A stretch of 64,000 nucleotides of DNA from Thalassotalea fonticola (GTDB taxonomy: Bacteria > Pseudomonadota > Gammaproteobacteria > Enterobacterales > Alteromonadaceae): assembly GCF_032911225.1 (NCBI RefSeq), contig NZ_CP136600.1, forward strand, positions 434,001 through 498,000. The letters are read 5' to 3'. The notes below the pieces were generated by a model. It was not told the DNA's origin. It saw nothing but the letters and a program-made list of their open reading frames with translations, and did no database searches. The position numbers and the translations under genes are program-made. Positions 19,089 to 27,897 of this stretch are shown piece by piece; positions within the stretch are counted from its first letter, which is position 1; each line of letters begins with the position of its first letter.

Positions 19089-19158
19089 CCCTGAAATAAA
19101 TTCAGGGACTGGCCGTTGAATCAATCCCACCACTTGCTGAACTCGTTTCAGCATCTCA
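19089..19158. repeat. cctgaa hairpin repeat copy after the DUF3293 gene
   Basis: CCCTGAAATAAATTCAGGG followed 30 bases later by ttgctgaactcgtttcagcatctc, the two halves of the dispersed hairpin repeat. It may double as the 3' end of the DUF3293 transcript. Confidence 0.65.
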
Positions 19159-19427
19159 AATGATCAAAACAAGAATACTGTAATAATTTACATTGTTAGA
19201 TAAAGGTAAGCGTATAGACATCTCAGGGTTAAATATATGTAAATATAAAATTACCTTTAAATATCAAGCACTAACAAACAAACACTGCAACATAGCATTA
19301 GCATTGAATGAACATAAAATTCACACACCTTTCAGCTTTGTAACGGCCACTTCCAAAAGTTGTAATTGTTACTTATTGTAACCAAGTTGTTTTTAATTAT
19401 TGCCAGTAAGGCAGTTAAGAAGGTTTT

Positions 19428-19499
19428 ATGACCATATTTTTAGTGTGCATGTTAAGCGTACTTGGCATTGTAGTTTGTAATGAAATTAAATGGTTTTAA
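19428..19499 (+). CDS. Possible 23-residue membrane peptide
   Basis: A short frame starting MTIFLVCMLSVLG and ending NEIKWF, with one hydrophobic stretch of about 17 residues and a charged C-terminal end, the pattern of small single-helix membrane proteins. AAGAAGG lies about five bases upstream of the ATG, and a strong terminator follows at 19651, so this may be a complete small transcription unit. No similarity is recognised and translation is unproven. A non-coding RNA is the alternative. Confidence 0.4.
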   Translation: MTIFLVCMLSVLGIVVCNEIKWF

Positions 19500-19650
19500 C
19501 CAGTAATTAGTTATTTATAAAGCGCAATTACACAAGCTCGCAATGAACTAACAAAGTAATTCTTGGGGAAGAAATAACGAGGGGAAACCTGAGTTACATT
19601 AAATAAAAAACAACAATAACAAAAAACAGGCAAGTTCACCTTGCCATTAT

Positions 19651-19675
19651 TACCGAGCTCGCTCGGTATTTTTTT
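19651..19675 (+). terminator. Rho-independent terminator
   Basis: TACCGAG-CTCG-CTCGGTA followed by seven or more T. A second small hairpin (GGCAAG/CTTGCC) sits just before it at 19629-19645. No annotated long gene ends here; the only upstream candidate is the small frame at 19428. Confidence 0.8.
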
Positions 19676-19712
19676 GTCTAAAATTTCTCACCGTCATTCC
19701 CAACACCCAGTC

Positions 19713-20190
19713 GTCATTCCGTACTTGTTACGGAATCCATAAACCATGAAATAACCCTACATAATAGATTCCCGCCTTCGCGGGAATGACGGATAGTTAT
19801 TGTAACTCCAACGCCTAGCCGTCATTACCAAACGCCCAGCCGTCATTCCGTGCTTGTTACGGAATCCATAAGCCATGAAATAACCCTATGTAATAGATTC
19901 CCGCCTTCGCGGGAATGACGGTTAGTTACTGTAACTCCAACGGCCAGTCGTCATTACCAAACGCCCAGTCGACATTCCCAAACGCCCAGCTGTCATTCCG
20001 TGCTTGTTACGGAATCCATAAGCCATGAAATAACCCTATGTAATAGATTCCCGCCTTCGCGGGAATGACGGATAATTATTGTAACTCCAACACCCAGTTG
20101 TCATTTCCAAACGTCCAGTCGTAATTCCGTACTGTTACGAATCCATAAGCCATGAAATAACCCTATGTAATAGATTCCCGCCTCGGCTCT
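19713..20190. repeat. Tandem array of four ~129-bp units with ATTCC hairpins
   Basis: An 80-base core is repeated at 19713, 19842, 19992 and (degenerate) 20121, starting GTCATTCCGTGCTTGTTACG and ending TTCGCGGGAATGACGG. The start-to-start distances are 129, 150 and 129; the long one holds a local 21-base duplication. Each core carries two inverted repeats: ATTCCG-N-CGGAAT and TTCCCGC-cttc-GCGGGAA. The ATTCCC-N-GGGAAT form resembles the neisserial dRS3 repeat in shape. No gene is seen. Confidence 0.85.
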
Positions 20191-20288
20191 GGCATCCTGC
20201 TTCGCTCTCAGCACAAGTTCCCGACAGTGCTCTACCTCCTATATCCATATCGTCGTACCTCCTCCATCCATGGTGTCGTTTGCGGGGA
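20173..20288 (-). repeat. Dispersed repeat module, copy 2 (inverted, expanded)
   Basis: Reverse complement of the 16157 module, interrupted by about 45 extra bases containing a partial duplication of GGAGGTA-type sequence. It joins the last unit of the tandem array directly. The remaining bases to 20484 are AT-rich and hold a TTGGCGTGAC block shared with 23762. Confidence 0.65.
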
Positions 20289-20484
20289 TGACGGTTAGTT
20301 ATTCTATGAGCAAAGTTATGATGTTCGGTTGGCGTGACTTTTAAATCATGGATGATTTAACTTAGAATTGCCACGGATGGTATTAATTCTGTAGTCGCGC
20401 GTAATTAATACCTAGTATTAAAAGTTAATATCTAACTGCAACCATGTTAATGTGCTGCATAAATCATTCTTAGCTGCCGTTGTA

Positions 20485-21246
20485 ATGCTCGAACACTTAT
20501 TACTTTTTATCATCAGTTTACTCGCTAACACTTTATCGTCACTAGCTGGCGGCGGAGCCGGGCTTTTACAATTACCTGTGTTAATATTTCTGGGTTTACC
20601 TTTTGGCGTAGCACTCGTCACCCATAAAATAGCATCTGTGGCTTTAGGTATTGGAGCGTCATTAAAGCACCTTAAGCACGGTGGATTTCAATGGCAGCTT
20701 GTTACCATCATGATAGTCGCTGCACTTCCAGGCGTTGTACTTGGCGCCAACGTTATTTTAAATATACCCGAGCATATTGCGATGTTCTCGCTTGGCTGCT
20801 TAACCATATCTTTAGGTATTTACTCTTACTTTAAACCAAATTTAGGCATGCACGACAGCTTAAAAAACTTAACCCTTAGAGGTTACCTTATCGGCGGCTT
20901 TGGCTTATTCCTGTTAGGTATTCTTAATGGCTCATTAACGTCAGGCACTGGTTTATTTGTCACCATGTGGCTTATTCACTGGTTTGGTATGAACTACTCA
21001 CGCGCCGTTTCTTATACTTTAGTTATGGTAGGTATTTTATGGAATGGCGCTGGCGCCGTTACTTTATCGTTATTGGGAACTGTGCAGTGGTCTTGGTTAC
21101 CGGCACTTATTTTAGGATCATTAATTGGCGGTTACTTGGGGGCCCATTTAGCCATTGAAAAAGGAAATACTTTGGTAAAGAGGGCCTTTGAGATCATGAC
21201 TGTGGTTACGGGGTTGGCTTTATTGATAAAAGCGTTTAATGGATAA
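20485..21246 (+). CDS. TSUP family (TauE/SafE) membrane transporter
   Basis: 253 residues with eight or so hydrophobic helices, typical of the sulfite exporter TauE/SafE family (DUF81). The first helix ends in LAGGGAGLLQLPVL and a second internal copy reads LTSGTGLFVTMWLI, the paired signatures of the family. The substrate may be a sulfur oxyanion or organic anion; the sequence does not decide. ATG 20485 is chosen; an in-frame GTG at 20452 would add eleven residues, and neither has a good ribosome-binding site. Convergent with the OsmC-YcaO gene. Confidence 0.85.
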   Translation: MLEHLLLFIISLLANTLSSLAGGGAGLLQLPVLIFLGLPFGVALVTHKIASVALGIGASLKHLKHGGFQWQLVTIMIVAALPGVVLGANVILNIPEHIAMFSLGCLTISLGIYSYFKPNLGMHDSLKNLTLRGYLIGGFGLFLLGILNGSLTSGTGLFVTMWLIHWFGMNYSRAVSYTLVMVGILWNGAGAVTLSLLGTVQWSWLPALILGSLIGGYLGAHLAIEKGNTLVKRAFEIMTVVTGLALLIKAFNG

Positions 21247-21250
21247 ATAA

Positions 21251-21284
21251 AAAAGCTAACTCCAAACATAAGGAGTTAGCTTTT
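21251..21284. terminator. Bidirectional terminator between TSUP and OsmC-YcaO genes
   Basis: A 13-bp stem (AAAAGCTAACTCC / GGAGTTAGCTTTT) with A and T runs on both sides, serving both convergent genes. Confidence 0.9.
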
Positions 21285-21302
21285 ATTGTACCAATTAATG
21301 CT

Positions 21303-23489
21303 TTATTTAGCTGCTTTCGACGCTCGTGCCTGGTGAAGCTTTTTATAGCTGTCTATTAATCTTAGGTGCTTGTCTAAGCCTTCCAAATTCATGCTGGTAG
21401 GAGTTAAACCAAAGAACTTAACGTCACCGGTTATTGAGCCAACAACGTTCTCCATGGTGTCTTTGCTGAACATTCGCTCTAGGTTATTAATAAAGTGTTC
21501 CAGCTCTAAATCATCGTTTAAGGCAATTTCAAGAGTGGTATGCAGGGCTTGATAGAACAAACCACGTTCAACAGTATTATCATTATACTGTAAGAATTCT
21601 TCCACTAGCTCCATCGCTTCTTCAAGCCCACCCAAGGCAAGGTAAATAAGCGTTTTAAGCTCAAGAATGGTCAGCTGGCCCCAAACAGTGTTTTCATCAA
21701 ACTCAATACCAATAAGAGTTCTTATATCAATGTAGTTATCAAGCTGGCTTTCTTCTAAGCGTTCAAGCAAACCTTCTAAGGCGTCATCACTTAAAGAATG
21801 AAGATTTAAGATATCTTCACGATAATCGAGTGCTTTGTTGGTGTTGTCCCAAATTAGGTCTTCAACCGGGTACACTTCTGAATAATCTGGTACCAGCATG
21901 CGACAAGCGGTAGCGCCCAAATCATCAAATACGGCGATGTACACTTCTTTGCCCATATCTTTTAATATATTTAATAAGCACTCATTTTCTTCTTCGTTGC
22001 TGCCTGAAAAATCCCATTCGCTAAATTCATAATCATGATCGCTACTAAAGAAACGCCAAGAGATCACCCCGGTTGAATCAATAAAGTGTTCAACAAAGTT
22101 TTCTGGCTCAGTAACCGCAAGGCTGTTAAAGGTTGGCCTTGGTACATCATTTAACCCTTCAAAGCTGCGACCTTGCAATAGTTCTGTTAGGCTGCGCTCC
22201 AGTGCAACTTCAAAGCTTGGGTGAGCACCGAACGATGCGAAAACACCCCCGTTTTTTGGATTCATCAGCGTTACACACATAACAGGGAATTGGCCGCCTA
22301 AAGAAGCATCTTTAACAACGATAGGAAATCCTTGCGCTTCTAAGGCGTTAATACCCGCTACAATGCCTGGGTACTTATCCAACACATTTTGTGGCACGTC
22401 AGGTAACACAATTTCTTCTTCAATGATCTGTCTTTTTACCGCACGTTCGAAAATTTCTGACAGACATTGTACCTGCGCTTCAAACAGGTTATTACCGGCA
22501 CTCATGCCATTACTTAAGAATAAATTTTCGATTAAATTTGATGGGAAATAGACCGTTTCTCCATCGGAATGACGCGTATAAGGGATAGAACATATTCCGC
22601 GCTCAACCAAACCTGAGTTAGTATCAATTAAATGTGAGCCGCGCAGTTCACTGCTTGGGTTGTATATGTCTAAGCAATAGTCATCTAAAATGCCTGATGG
22701 TAACTCGTCATTAGCGCCTGGCTTAAACCACTTCTCATTTGGGTAATGCACAAAGTCACTATTGGCGATGTCTGTACCTAGATACTGATCGTTATAAAAG
22801 AAATTACAGTTAAGACGTTCAATAAACTCGCCTAACGCTGAGCACAGTGCACTGTCTTTGCTCGCGCCTTTACCGTTGGTAAAACACATAGGCGATGCCG
22901 CATCACGAATATGTAATGACCACACATTTGGCACAATATTACGCCAAGACGAGATCTCAATCTTCATCCCAAGCTCAGCCAAAATGCCAGTCATATTAGC
23001 GATGGTTTCTTCAAGGGGCAGATCTTTACCTAAAATGTAGTGATTGGTTTCACCATCTGTTTGACCCATAAGCATGGCTTGTGCGTCTTCCTCAAGGTTT
23101 TCAACTGTGTCTATTTTAAACTCAGGACCCGTTTGTACGACTTTCTTCACCGTACAGCGGTCAATGGAGCGCAAAATTCCTTGACGATCTTTATCCGAAA
23201 TACTTTCAGGCAGCTCCACCTGAATTTGAAAAATTTGGTTATAACGGTTTTCAGGATCAACAATATTATTTTGCGACAATCTGATGTTTTCAGTCGGAAT
23301 GTCACGAGACAAACAATACACCCGTACAAAGTAGCCGGCACAAAGGGCAGAGGAGGCTAAAAAGTAATCAAACGGACTTGGGGCTGAGCCATCGCCTTTA
23401 TAGCGAATAGGCTGGTCAGTGATGACAGTAAAGTCATCAAATTTAGCTTCAAGTCTGAGGTTGTCGAGAAAATTAACTTTGATTTCCAT
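21303..23489 (-). CDS. OsmC-YcaO fusion protein
   Basis: 728 residues in three parts. Residues about 1-140 are an OsmC/Ohr-like domain, with SPFDYFLASSALCAGYFV carrying one Cys and a second Cys in DRCTVKKV. Residues about 165-580 are a YcaO domain, the ATP-dependent cyclodehydratase/amide-activating fold, with NGKGASKDSALCSALGEFIERL and the Glu-rich LFEAQVQCLSEIFERAV. The C-terminus (about 590-728) is helical and acidic, TPR-like. E. coli YcaO has been linked to modification of ribosomal protein S12; this fused form is probably a YcaO relative using a peroxiredoxin-like module. It is a monocistronic gene with no RiPP precursor or dehydrogenase nearby. Confidence 0.88.
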   Translation of the reverse strand: MEIKVNFLDNLRLEAKFDDFTVITDQPIRYKGDGSAPSPFDYFLASSALCAGYFVRVYCLSRDIPTENIRLSQNNIVDPENRYNQIFQIQVELPESISDKDRQGILRSIDRCTVKKVVQTGPEFKIDTVENLEEDAQAMLMGQTDGETNHYILGKDLPLEETIANMTGILAELGMKIEISSWRNIVPNVWSLHIRDAASPMCFTNGKGASKDSALCSALGEFIERLNCNFFYNDQYLGTDIANSDFVHYPNEKWFKPGANDELPSGILDDYCLDIYNPSSELRGSHLIDTNSGLVERGICSIPYTRHSDGETVYFPSNLIENLFLSNGMSAGNNLFEAQVQCLSEIFERAVKRQIIEEEIVLPDVPQNVLDKYPGIVAGINALEAQGFPIVVKDASLGGQFPVMCVTLMNPKNGGVFASFGAHPSFEVALERSLTELLQGRSFEGLNDVPRPTFNSLAVTEPENFVEHFIDSTGVISWRFFSSDHDYEFSEWDFSGSNEEENECLLNILKDMGKEVYIAVFDDLGATACRMLVPDYSEVYPVEDLIWDNTNKALDYREDILNLHSLSDDALEGLLERLEESQLDNYIDIRTLIGIEFDENTVWGQLTILELKTLIYLALGGLEEAMELVEEFLQYNDNTVERGLFYQALHTTLEIALNDDLELEHFINNLERMFSKDTMENVVGSITGDVKFFGLTPTSMNLEGLDKHLRLIDSYKKLHQARASKAAK

Positions 23490-23662
23490 TGAATAGTTTC
23501 CTGAGTCGTACGCTGCAATTTACGGATTGTTCTTAATTGTAGTAATTATCTGTTTTTTCGCGGCAATAGTCTTGAATTAATTGTAAAAACTGGCGAAATA
23601 GCTGCTTTTAGATGAAAAACATTGAAAAGTGGTAGGTGTGGTTTCAATCGCACAGAGCTAAG

Positions 23663-23700
23663 TGTCATTCCGTACTTGTTACGGAATCCATAAATAGCAG
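23663..23700. repeat. Single ATTCCG hairpin repeat
   Basis: GTCATTCCGTACTTGTTACG-GAATCCATAAATAGCAG, one solitary copy of the motif arrayed at 19713 and 27348. Confidence 0.7.
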
Positions 23701-23737
23701 AATAAAAGCCACTTGCAAATATAAGCTGGCAAAGAAT

Positions 23738-23868
23738 TTTAGGGAGGAAAACTATGAAACGTGGTTGGCGTGATTTTAATTGCGCGTAATTAATACGGAG
23801 TATTGAAAGTTAATCAAATTGGTTAATACAGCGTAGAAATCACATGTAAAACCTTGAAATAATTTGTT
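23738..23868 (+). repeat. Diverged copy of the ribosome-binding-site/mini-ORF element
   Basis: Shares AGGGAGGAAAACTATGAAA with the elements at 27711 and 29292, and downstream the stretch ATGTAAAACCTTGAAATAAT matching their ATGTAAAACACTGCAATAGT. Here the frame after the ATG (23754-23789) is eleven codons, MKRGWRDFNCA, not three. The rest of the 23490-23986 gap is AT-rich and must hold the promoter of the protease gene. Confidence 0.55.
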
Positions 23869-23986
23869 GTAAGCGAATGTTAATCAGGGCTATGAAAAAG
23901 CAACATGAATTGCTACCATTTTCTTGAGTTATCAATATTCTCTATTACACTAAGGTGTTGAAAAATAATAAATAACGGATATAACA

Positions 23987-26900
23987 ATGAAAAACATATA
24001 CGGAATAATAGTTTTATCTTTAATCATCATATTTCAAGCACATGCCAGCAACCATCAAGGTACTTTATTACTGAGGCAACCTGATATCCAAGGTAACGTT
24101 GTAGTATTTACCTATGGCCAAGAAATTTGGAAAGCCGAGCTGGATAACTTAAATGCCAAGCGTATAACCAGCTTTCAGGGGCAAGCACAAAACCCAAAAA
24201 TATCTCCGGATGGTAAATGGATAGCATTTACCGGCCAATACAATGGTAATAGTGATGTTTACATCGTGAATGTCAATGGCGGTATGCCTAAGCAACTTAC
24301 CTGGCACCCTGGCGCTGATATTGTAAAAGGCTGGAGCAATGACTCACAAAGTGTGTTGTTTGGCTCGGGCAGAGATCAAGCGCCACGTGCGCAATCACGT
24401 TTTTATCAAGTAAAAATTAGTGGTAATACCCCCACATCATTACCTATGATCAGATCGCAATCCGGCAGTTATTCAGATGACTCAAGCCAGTTTGTTTACC
24501 AAAAGGTATCGCCATGGGATGACGGTTGGCGTAAATATAGAGGCGGACAAAACAACCCTTTACGCATTGTTAACTTAAAAACCTTAGCAGAGCAAAGTTT
24601 GCCATTTAACGGCGAAAAAGTAACAAATCCTATCTGGCATGGTGACGATGTTTATTATCTGTCAGACATAGAAGATGTTGTAAATGTGTATAAGTACAAC
24701 TTAGTGAGTAAGAAGACCACTAAAATCACCAGCCATAATGATTATGACGTTAAAGGTTATGGCAGTGACGGCACAAATATTGTGTATGAACAGCACGGCA
24801 AATTATTATTATTAAGCGAAGGTAAAACTCAAGCGTTAGCCATTACCATTAATGCCGATTTCCCTTGGGCGGCAGCAAGTTGGAATAAAGTAAACGAACA
24901 CATTGAAGCAATTGCAATATCACCAAATGGTAAGCGCGCGCTATTTACCGCTCGTGGCGAAGTGTTTTCAGTACCGGCCAAGCATGGTGATATTCGTAAC
25001 CTGTCTAAAAGCAGCGCTAGAGAAACATCTGCTGTATGGTCTGCAGATGGCCAAAAAATAGCTTGGTTTTCAGACGAAAGTGGTGAATATCGATTAGTTA
25101 TTAGCGATCAACATGGCCAAAGCAGAAGCGAAATAAAATTACGCGAGCAAGGGTTTTACGCCAATTTAACCTGGTCGCACGATAGCAAAAAACTAACCTA
25201 TACTGATGAAAAACAACAATATTGGTTAGTCGATCTGGATAAAGAGCGCAGTACCTTAATTGATCAGGACACCAGAGTTATTGTCGAAAACCTGGTGAAA
25301 CCGATATTCTCGCCGGACGATAACTACATTGCTTATGTAAAAACAGAAGCTAACTTTTTACGTAATGTATATGTGTACTCAGTGAAAGAAAAAACCTCTC
25401 ACCTTATTACCAGCAATATGGCCGATAACAACGCCTTTGCCTGGGATATTAATGGCAAATATTTATATGTAACGGCCAGTACGAACTTTGCCAGTAAAGC
25501 ACCATGGCTAGACTTAAGTATTGAAGGTAAGGCGCTAGAGACCTATGAAATTTATGCGGTGTTACTAGCAAAAGATACACCAAGCCCAGTGCCCTTAAAA
25601 CAAGAAGATGAAGAGGCAAAATCCGATAAAAGTAATGGCGAAAAAGACGATGATGAAAACGATGAAAAAGACGGGGAAATCATTGTTAACATCGATTTCG
25701 ACAATATTATTAATCGCTTAATTCCAATACCGCTTGATACAGGATATTACTCAAATTTAACCAGTACCGAGCAAGGATTATTGTATGTTGCAACCAGCAG
25801 CGACGGCACTTATAAATTGCATATGTTTGACTTTAAAAAGCAAGAGTCAGCACTAATTAAGGATAATGTACAAAATTATGTTGTCGCCGATGATAATAAC
25901 CATGTATTGGCCAAGCAAAAAGGTAACTGGTTATTAGCCGGTACTCCTGCCGATCTAGAAAAAGCTGAGCCACTAAACGTAGCTCTTAATTTATGGATAG
26001 ATCCGAAAAAGGAATGGCGCCAGAAATTTCATGATGCCTGGCGTTTTCAGCGTGACTATTTTTATGTAACTAATATTCATGGCGCCAACTGGAACAAGGT
26101 TTATAAAGACTACTTACCATTAGTAGAGCATGTCAATCACCCGAGTGATTTAACCTACCTGTTAGACAATATAGGTGCCGAAACATCGGTAGGGCACTCG
26201 TTTACCCGTAATGGTAAATTGCCAAGTATTCCAAAATCGACAATAGGCCTATTGGGTATAGATGTTGGTATTAAGGGCAAATACTTTGTGATCAATAAAA
26301 TTTACGACGGCGAGCAATGGAATTCGCAAGTGACCAGTAATGCGCCGCTGGCCAGCCATAAAGAAAAACTGAACGTTGGTGATTTTATTCTTGCAGTAGA
26401 TGGCGTCACACTTGATAGCACACAGAACTTTTATCAATACTTCAATGGCACTAAAGGCAAACAAACCAAACTAACCATTGGCATTAATGGCTCAATACAA
26501 AAACCAATAGAGCTTTGGGTAAAACCTACCGGTAATGAATACGAGCTGCGAATGCATGCATGGATAGAGAATAACCGTCGTTATGTTAATGAAGCGTCTA
26601 ATGATCAATTAGCCTATGTATGGGTGCCTGATACTACAACTGAAGGGTACGAGTACTTTAACCGATACTTCTTTGCGCAAGCAGACAAACTAGGAGCAGT
26701 AATCGATGAGCGCTTTAACCATGGAGGCTCTATTGCTGATTACTTTATTGATGTGCTTAATAGAAAATTAAGCGGTTATTTTAACAACACTCTAAAACCA
26801 GGTCAGCCACTGACTAGCCCAGGTTCATTAATTAACGGCCCGAAAGTGTTACTGATTAATGAAATGGCAGGCTCTGGCGGAGATATGTTTCCATACCTGT

Positions 26901-27232
26901 TCCGTTTTCATAATATTGGTAAGCTTATTGGCAAAACCACTTGGGGCGGCCTGGTTGGCATATGGGGCGTACCGGCATTAATTGACGGCGGCTATATTAC
27001 CGCACCGAGAAGTGGCTTTTATGATTTAAATGGCCAGTGGAAAGTTGAAAATGAAGGCGTAGCACCAGATATTGACGTGGATGAAAACCTGCAACTTGCC
27101 AGCCAAGGCATAGACAGCCAATTAAAACGAGCAGTTGAAGTAGCCATGGCCGAGCTTAAAAACCAAAAAAATAACAGACAACAACCAGCACCTGCTGAAC
27201 CAATACGAGCGGTAACTGCGGCAATGGAATAG
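23987..27232 (+). CDS. Tricorn-like S41 family peptidase
   Basis: 1081 residues with a Sec signal peptide (cleavage after AHA near residue 20), so periplasmic. The N-terminal half is two beta-propellers with WD40/PD40-type repeats (for example PKISPDGKWIAFTG, AISPNGKRALFTARGEVFSV). A low-complexity acidic Lys/Asp/Glu insert (about 535-560) separates them from the C-terminal half. That half has a tricorn C1 domain, a PDZ domain (about 755-850) and the S41 catalytic core; the nucleophile is Ser963 in NEMAGSGGDMF. The family degrades peptides. It is followed by its own terminator. Confidence 0.92.
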   Translation: MKNIYGIIVLSLIIIFQAHASNHQGTLLLRQPDIQGNVVVFTYGQEIWKAELDNLNAKRITSFQGQAQNPKISPDGKWIAFTGQYNGNSDVYIVNVNGGMPKQLTWHPGADIVKGWSNDSQSVLFGSGRDQAPRAQSRFYQVKISGNTPTSLPMIRSQSGSYSDDSSQFVYQKVSPWDDGWRKYRGGQNNPLRIVNLKTLAEQSLPFNGEKVTNPIWHGDDVYYLSDIEDVVNVYKYNLVSKKTTKITSHNDYDVKGYGSDGTNIVYEQHGKLLLLSEGKTQALAITINADFPWAAASWNKVNEHIEAIAISPNGKRALFTARGEVFSVPAKHGDIRNLSKSSARETSAVWSADGQKIAWFSDESGEYRLVISDQHGQSRSEIKLREQGFYANLTWSHDSKKLTYTDEKQQYWLVDLDKERSTLIDQDTRVIVENLVKPIFSPDDNYIAYVKTEANFLRNVYVYSVKEKTSHLITSNMADNNAFAWDINGKYLYVTASTNFASKAPWLDLSIEGKALETYEIYAVLLAKDTPSPVPLKQEDEEAKSDKSNGEKDDDENDEKDGEIIVNIDFDNIINRLIPIPLDTGYYSNLTSTEQGLLYVATSSDGTYKLHMFDFKKQESALIKDNVQNYVVADDNNHVLAKQKGNWLLAGTPADLEKAEPLNVALNLWIDPKKEWRQKFHDAWRFQRDYFYVTNIHGANWNKVYKDYLPLVEHVNHPSDLTYLLDNIGAETSVGHSFTRNGKLPSIPKSTIGLLGIDVGIKGKYFVINKIYDGEQWNSQVTSNAPLASHKEKLNVGDFILAVDGVTLDSTQNFYQYFNGTKGKQTKLTIGINGSIQKPIELWVKPTGNEYELRMHAWIENNRRYVNEASNDQLAYVWVPDTTTEGYEYFNRYFFAQADKLGAVIDERFNHGGSIADYFIDVLNRKLSGYFNNTLKPGQPLTSPGSLINGPKVLLINEMAGSGGDMFPYLFRFHNIGKLIGKTTWGGLVGIWGVPALIDGGYITAPRSGFYDLNGQWKVENEGVAPDIDVDENLQLASQGIDSQLKRAVEVAMAELKNQKNNRQQPAPAEPIRAVTAAME

Positions 27233-27256
27233 TAAAACCAAGTAAAAATAACGAAT

Positions 27257-27280
27257 GAGCCTGCAACTGCAGGCTCTTTT
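27257..27280 (+). terminator. Rho-independent terminator of the Tricorn-like gene
   Basis: A 9-bp stem (GAGCCTGCA / TGCAGGCTC) with a 2-base gap and TTTT, 24 bases after the stop codon. Confidence 0.85.
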
Positions 27281-27347
27281 GTTAACGCCATAAAATCTAC
27301 ATCCCTGCTGTCACTTCCACCGCACAGTGCCATTCCCACCGTACAAT

Positions 27348-27720
27348 GTCATTCCCACGAAGGTGGGAATCCATAAATCGCAGACAAAAAAAAGCCCCGA
27401 TCCATCGTCTTTCCATACTTGTTACGGAATCCATTAACCGCAAACAAGAAAATGCCTATTTTGTCATTCCCACGAAGGTGGGAATCCATAAATCGCAGAC
27501 AAAAAAAAACGATCCTTCGTCTTTCCATACTTGTTACGGAATCCATTAACCGCAAACAAGAAAATGCCTATTTCGTCATTCCCACGAAGGTGGGAATCCA
27601 TAAATCGCAGACAAAAAAAAACCGATCCTTCGTCTTTCCGTACTTGTTACGGAATCCATAAATTACAAACAAGAAAATACCTATTTCGTCATTCCCACGA
27701 AGGTGGGAATCCATAAATCG
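27348..27720. repeat. Tandem array of ~113-bp units with ATTCCC and ATTCCG hairpins
   Basis: Units start at 27348, 27463, 27575 and 27688 (spacing 115, 112, 113). Each begins GTCATTCCCACGAAGGTGGG and has AATCCATAAATCGCAGAC and then CTTGTTACGGAATCCAT. The open frames through this block exist because the units are near-identical and lack stops in some frames; they are not genes. The last unit runs into the 27711 element. Confidence 0.88.
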
Positions 27721-27866
27721 CAGACAAAAAAAAGCCCCATTAAATAGTGGGGCTAAAAATTACATTTCAGGGAGGAAAACTATGAAAAGTTAACTGTGTT
27801 TAATTATACATCGGACCAGAAAAAATACCGTTAACCAAATGTAAAACACTGCAATAGTTTGTTGTT
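27711..27866 (+). repeat. Repeated ~155-bp element with hairpin, strong RBS and MKS-stop frame (copy A)
   Basis: Nearly identical to 29292-29446. It contains a hairpin, CAGGGAGGAAAACTATG, a three-codon frame (27782, Met-Lys-Ser-stop) and a conserved tail ending TGCAATAGTTTGTTGTT. On the minus strand it forms the 3' end of the roxA transcript. Confidence 0.75.
27733..27754 (-). terminator. Terminator downstream of roxA
   Basis: AGCCCCA / TGGGGCT stem followed on the minus strand by nine T; about 145 bases after the roxA stop. Confidence 0.85.
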
Positions 27867-27897
27867 AATATTACTTTAATAGCGTTTTAAGCCATAA

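Noticed and set aside
19193..19381. 62-residue frame
   Set aside because: No ribosome-binding site, composition typical of AT-rich non-coding DNA, no recognisable family.
19713..20190. Possible CRISPR array
   Set aside because: The repeats are 80 bases with near-identical, not unique, intervening sequence and no cas gene is nearby.
27346..27716. Overlapping open frames on both strands across the 113-bp array
   Set aside because: They arise from repeat units that lack stops and encode the same repeated peptides; no ribosome-binding site or codon character.
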